Assembly (NCBI GenBank): GCA_964640655.1
Contig: CAZXFT010000007.1
Span: 1 to 64,000 of the forward strand
DNA: 64,000 bases
Direction of reading: 5' to 3'
DNA from: BJGO01 sp964640655
GTDB taxonomy: Bacteria; Bacteroidota; Bacteroidia; Chitinophagales; UBA10324
A program made the translations under genes and the position numbers. The notes below the pieces were generated by a model. The model worked only from the letters and a program-made list of their open reading frames with translations. It had not been told where the DNA came from and did no database searches. Shown here piece after piece: positions 61,029-64,000 of this stretch (positions are counted from its first letter, which is position 1; every line of letters starts with the position of its first letter).

Positions 61029-61036
61029 TAAAATTA
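61029..61036 (-). promoter_or_regulatory. Candidate -7 box (TAATTTTA)
   Basis: Minus-strand TAnnTTTA, 20 bases before the MORN gene ATG at 61008; just past the terminator at 61061-61096, so it would start the MORN-kinase-hybrid unit. Confidence 0.35.
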
Positions 61037-61060
61037 AAGCAATTGCTATAATGATGCCGT

Positions 61061-61097
61061 AAAAAAAAATCCCCGCAGCTAATAGGCGGCGGGGATT
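61061..61097 (-). terminator. Rho-independent terminator
   Basis: ATCCCCGC (61069-61076) pairs with GCGGGGAT (61089-61096) around a 12-base loop. On the minus strand the stem is followed by nine T. It terminates the small Cys/His gene just upstream. Confidence 0.85.
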
Positions 61098-61120
61098 CAT
61101 AAAGTAGGGTTAGGGTATTT

Positions 61121-61351
61121 TTATTTCTTTACTCTTACCGAAAGTTCATCTACCAGATTGAGTACGTTGCTATCGAGAAACTCGTCGAACTTATTGACAA
61201 TTTCATTTTCAAATTTTTCGCAGCAGGCATCTGTAAGCTGAAGCTCAAGGTTGTCGTCGGTTTTGTGCAGTTGTATTCCGGCTGATTTATGATGTTCATT
61301 GCAAGTCATTAATCCTAATTGACGCTGAATAAACAGAAGTTGAAGATTCAT
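61121..61351 (-). CDS. Small cysteine/histidine-containing protein, unknown
   Basis: 76 aa from the ATG at 61351 (MNLQLLFIQRQLG), preferred over an upstream start at 61405 because a TATGTTTA box lies 24 bases upstream of it. CNEHH near residue 17 and ACCEKF near 43 could ligate a metal. The C-terminal half is helical and acidic-basic. No signal peptide. I do not recognise the family. The gene has its own promoter-like box and strong terminator, which suggests an independently transcribed functional unit. Confidence 0.65.
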   Translation of the reverse strand: MNLQLLFIQRQLGLMTCNEHHKSAGIQLHKTDDNLELQLTDACCEKFENEIVNKFDEFLDSNVLNLVDELSVRVKK

Positions 61352-61375
61352 GATGGGTGTTTTTTTGATCTGACG

Positions 61376-61383
61376 TAAACATA
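61376..61383 (-). promoter_or_regulatory. Candidate -7 box (TATGTTTA)
   Basis: Minus-strand TAnnTTTA, 24 bases before the ATG at 61351 of the small Cys/His gene. Confidence 0.35.
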
Positions 61384-61498
61384 ATACGGCTGCTAACAGC
61401 CGCAAGAGGGATTTTGTAAAAGTTATTCACGTTTACAAGTCAGTAACTCTAATGAAATATGCAGTTAAACGGCTTCGAAAAATGTCTGAGATAAAGCG

Positions 61499-62188
61499 TT
61501 ACAAGTGTTTCAGCGCTTCGCGTACAGTTAAAGCCGGCAAGGAATGAGCGCCAACAAAGTCTTTTACTGCTTTAGCACTGGTGCGGGCATATTGGCGCAG
61601 TGCCCAACCCATTGCTTTTTGTATGAAAAATTCTTTCGACTTGCGGTGGTATAAAATGTAATCGAAGAGTAACTCAGTGTCGGTTTTGTCTTTGTATGTT
61701 AATTGAAAAATGATACTTACCCTTTGCAACCACATATGATCTCCACGATTCCATCGCCTGGTGATGGGTTTAATTTGTTTGGGATACAGTTTGAAATATT
61801 CTCCCACCAGTTTGCTGCTGATGTAGTCCACTGAGTCCCACCAGCTTTGGTGCGTAATCATCATTTCAAAAAGCTGAATAGTATCAATAGTCCAATGCTT
61901 TTTATAGTGCATCATCCACTCGATGGCGGCGTAGTGGTACTCTCTTTCTTTTTGCTGCCAGAGGAAGTTTACCAACTCGCAGACTTCGTTGAACGGCAGT
62001 GCGGCTTCGTTGATTAACACTTTGGTGTGCTTGCGCCGCTCGTTGGTATCGCAGCCATAAAACACAAACAAGTGGCGCATATATGCACCTGCACCGGCAG
62101 CTTTCACCGGGTTACTTAGCGTCTCGTGTAATTGTTTAAGTTGCTCAAATGTTTTATTAGCGGTTTTACTCATTTTAATTTTTGTCAT
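61499..62188 (-). CDS. AlkD-like DNA alkylation repair protein
   Basis: 229 aa, all-helical HEAT-like repeat protein of the AlkD/DNA glycosylase family. Features include YMRHLFVFYGCDTNERR at the start, THQSWWDSVDYISSKL (with the tandem tryptophans and Asp of the family), WLQRVSIIFQLTYKDKTD and EFFIQKAMGWALRQYARTS. AlkD enzymes excise alkylated bases such as 3-methyladenine and 7-methylguanine without base flipping. The start overlaps the YhhQ-like stop by four bases, so translational coupling is likely; a second in-frame ATG lies 15 bases later. Confidence 0.88.
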   Translation of the reverse strand: MTKIKMSKTANKTFEQLKQLHETLSNPVKAAGAGAYMRHLFVFYGCDTNERRKHTKVLINEAALPFNEVCELVNFLWQQKEREYHYAAIEWMMHYKKHWTIDTIQLFEMMITHQSWWDSVDYISSKLVGEYFKLYPKQIKPITRRWNRGDHMWLQRVSIIFQLTYKDKTDTELLFDYILYHRKSKEFFIQKAMGWALRQYARTSAKAVKDFVGAHSLPALTVREALKHL

Positions 62189-62958
62189 GATTTACCCATG
62201 GCGGCTGTGCGCATTTCATTGGCCAGTTGAGGCCCTAAATATTTTTCTATCTGATGATGTAATAAGTAGATTACGGGTGTAAGAATTATAGCCATCAGAA
62301 ATTTATAAACGTAGTTCAACACACAAATGGCCAACACCAATTTAAAACTCCATCCCTGACCTACATAAAATGCTATGAACAGCACCACGAAGCTGTCAAT
62401 GAGCTGCGATACTAATGTGCTTCCTGTTGCGCGCAGCCAGATGAGCTTTTCGCCGGTGAAGGATTTTATTTTGTGAAACAACAACACATCAGTTATTTGC
62501 CCTATAAGAAAAGCGCACAGCGAACCAATAATAATCCAGGAGCCCTGACCAAAGATGGCTACATAAGCATGTTGCATGTCGGGTACTCCTTTCCCGTTGT
62601 TCACGCTTATCCAAAAATCGGCCGGAGGCAAAGCCATAGCCGCAGTGAACATGATAAAGGTGTAAGCAATTAATGCCGCAGCTAGGTAGCTGAGCATTCG
62701 TACTCCTTTGGGACCGTAATACTCATTGATGACATCGGTGAAAATGAACACCACAGGCCACAACAATACTCCCGCCGTGAGATTAAACGATAATCCTTCC
62801 ACACCAAACAAGGTGAGGTTAGCTGTATTGAAGCCCAGCAACTTTTCCAACGAAAATATTTTTACCCCTATGCACTCGGCCACAATGGCATTGCATATAA
62901 AGAAAGCACTCAGGTAAATAAAAAGTCTTGTGCTTTTGTGCGAGAGGTTAGAGTGCAT
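62185..62958 (-). CDS. YhhQ-family queuosine precursor transporter
   Basis: 257 aa inner-membrane protein with six or more TM segments, of the DUF165/YhhQ family. Marks: FFICNAIVAECIGVKIF, LWPVVFIFTDVINEYYGPKG (family signature), AAMALPPADFW, and WLRATGSTLVSQLIDSFVV. In E. coli YhhQ imports the queuosine precursors preQ0 and preQ1. It lies 18 bases after purL on the same strand. Whether the host makes or only salvages queuosine is not visible here. Confidence 0.9.
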   Translation of the reverse strand: MHSNLSHKSTRLFIYLSAFFICNAIVAECIGVKIFSLEKLLGFNTANLTLFGVEGLSFNLTAGVLLWPVVFIFTDVINEYYGPKGVRMLSYLAAALIAYTFIMFTAAMALPPADFWISVNNGKGVPDMQHAYVAIFGQGSWIIIGSLCAFLIGQITDVLLFHKIKSFTGEKLIWLRATGSTLVSQLIDSFVVLFIAFYVGQGWSFKLVLAICVLNYVYKFLMAIILTPVIYLLHHQIEKYLGPQLANEMRTAAMGKS

Positions 62959-62976
62959 GCTGTAGGCCGCTGAATA

Positions 62977-64000
62977 TTATTCGTAGTCCTGCTGCAGGAT
63001 TTTTTCTATGGAATTATTATACAAATCTTTCCATTCATCCACATCACCAAACTCCTGTTCATCAATAACCAAGTTACCACTAGTTACGTGACCAAGAGAG
63101 ACAAACTCTATTTCGGTATTCATTAAATATTTGATGAAAGCATCTTCTTTGCTGCGGCTTACACTTACCACCACACGGCTTTGCGATTCGCCAAACAGGT
63201 ATGCATCTTTTCTAAAATCTGTATCGGTGCTGATGTCGAAGCCCAATTCACCGGGCATAGCACTTTCAAGCAAAGCCACAAACAAACCTCCATCGGAACA
63301 GTCGTGTGCACTTTCAATCAATCCCTGTTGAATGATTTCATATAAATGTTTTTGTAACAACAATTCTTCGTCCATGTTAAAGTAAGGGGCTGGAGATTCT
63401 TTGATGTTGCGCACATTTGTGAGGTACTCGCTGCTTGCAATATCGTTGGTTACCACACCCAGTAGATAGATACGGTCTAAAGGATTCTTGAAGTTTAAAG
63501 TCATGCGCTTGCTCATATCATCTATCACACCTACCATTCCTATTGTAGGAGTTGGAAACACAGGTCCATCATCAGTGGACTGGTTATAGAAACTGACATT
63601 ACCTCCGGTAACAGGAGTATCTATAGCGCGGCAGGCATCTCCCATTCCTTGAATAGCTTCAACGAATTGCCAGTACACGTGCGGATTATATGGATTGCCA
63701 AAGTTTAAACAATTGGTAACCGCAGCCGGACGGCCACCGCTACATACAATGTTGCGTGCCGCTTCGCTCACGGCTATCAATGCACCGGTGTAAGGTTGTG
63801 CAAATACATAACGTGAGTTGCAATCAACGGTAACAGCCAACGCCTTGTTGGAGTCTTTGATACGTATTACAGCCGCATCGCTCGGAGCATTGGTAGAAGT
63901 ATTATTAATGCCCACCATAGAATCGTACTGCTCGTATATCCAGCGCTTGGATGCCACGTTAGGCAACTGCACCAGCTTGCGCGCCATCACCTTATAGTCA
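62977..64000 (-). CDS. purL: Phosphoribosylformylglycinamidine synthase subunit PurL (5' end outside window)
   Basis: Partial: the frame stays open to the window edge (encoding DYKVMARKLV at the edge), so the N-terminal half lies outside. Seen here are about 340 C-terminal residues. PurL performs the ATP-dependent amidation of FGAR to FGAM in purine synthesis. Visible motifs: SKRWIYEQYDSMVG, FAQPYTGALIAVSEAARN, AVTNCLNFGNPYNPHVYWQF, TPVTGGNVSFYNQS and the second AIRS-like ATP region SAHDCSDGGLFVALLESAM. The length and motifs fit the large-subunit form used with a separate PurQ. Confidence 0.94.
   Translation of the reverse strand, partial: DYKVMARKLVQLPNVASKRWIYEQYDSMVGINNTSTNAPSDAAVIRIKDSNKALAVTVDCNSRYVFAQPYTGALIAVSEAARNIVCSGGRPAAVTNCLNFGNPYNPHVYWQFVEAIQGMGDACRAIDTPVTGGNVSFYNQSTDDGPVFPTPTIGMVGVIDDMSKRMTLNFKNPLDRIYLLGVVTNDIASSEYLTNVRNIKESPAPYFNMDEELLLQKHLYEIIQQGLIESAHDCSDGGLFVALLESAMPGELGFDISTDTDFRKDAYLFGESQSRVVVSVSRSKEDAFIKYLMNTEIEFVSLGHVTSGNLVIDEQEFGDVDEWKDLYNNSIEKILQQDYE

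Noticed and set aside
1..64000. Mobile elements, prophage, CRISPR array, tRNA or rRNA genes
   Set aside because: No transposase, integrase, phage structural gene, direct-repeat array or cloverleaf was recognised on either strand; a dedicated tRNA or CRISPR search could still find a missed case.

Overview
The window looks like a chromosomal segment of a Bacteroidota bacterium, most likely a free-living member near Chitinophagales/Sphingobacteriales. Support comes from a SusC/SusD pair, secreted proteins ending in type IX secretion (T9SS) sorting domains, DUF4369-thioredoxin proteins, a reporter-propeller hybrid sensor kinase, AT-rich codon use, and recurrent upstream boxes fitting the Bacteroidota -7 promoter element TAnnTTTG. 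I see no rRNA, tRNA, CRISPR array, transposase, integrase or phage gene. Coding density is high, and most of the window is ordinary core and envelope gene content.

Layout. 1-473 is non-coding with a GC-rich inverted-repeat cluster. 0.47-12.3 kb holds an LVIVD-repeat T9SS protein, a cold-shock/S1 RNA-binding fusion, a TonB-dependent receptor, an acetyl-CoA hydrolase/transferase-family enzyme, and a minus-strand group of sugar transporter, Wzi/RemB-like barrel, GT-C/TPR membrane protein and cupin. 12.4-16 kb carries DedA, a lipocalin-like protein, and pfkA followed by a 2,4-dienoyl-CoA-reductase-like SDR and a lipoprotein. 16-21 kb holds an acyltransferase, an atypical Nramp-like transporter, a zinc-ribbon protein, and tsaD-thioesterase-SDR. 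21-30.5 kb has a giant TamB protein, a secreted unknown, and gatB followed by two tandem lipoprotein/periplasmic thioredoxins.

30.5-37.2 kb is the most distinctive part. A cobalamin riboswitch precedes a TonB-dependent receptor and a beta-propeller lipoprotein that resemble a BtuB/BtuG vitamin B12 uptake pair. Next comes a secreted multidomain protein with a complete lysyl-oxidase active-site signature, a dockerin-like segment and a T9SS tail. A small T9SS protein with a carbohydrate-binding-like domain is divergent from it. 37-44 kb has pdhB, an N-acetylglucosamine-kinase-like gene and an orphan SusC/SusD pair. 44-54.8 kb has a Pif1/RecD-like helicase with C-terminal HRDC and HTH domains, a tightly packed minus operon (SAM-hydrolase-like, ABM, aroB, aroA, bioA), and a plus operon phoH-uppP-truB-ribF. 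54.8-61 kb is a three-gene signalling unit: secreted MORN/zinc-finger protein, propeller sensor kinase, REC-kinase-REC hybrid. The right edge holds a small Cys/His protein, an AlkD-like protein, a YhhQ-like queuosine precursor transporter and the 3' part of purL.

The best candidates for follow-up are the T9SS-exported lysyl oxidase, the B12-regulated BtuB/BtuG-like pair, the MORN-kinase-hybrid regulator unit, and the Nramp homologue that lacks canonical metal-site motifs.
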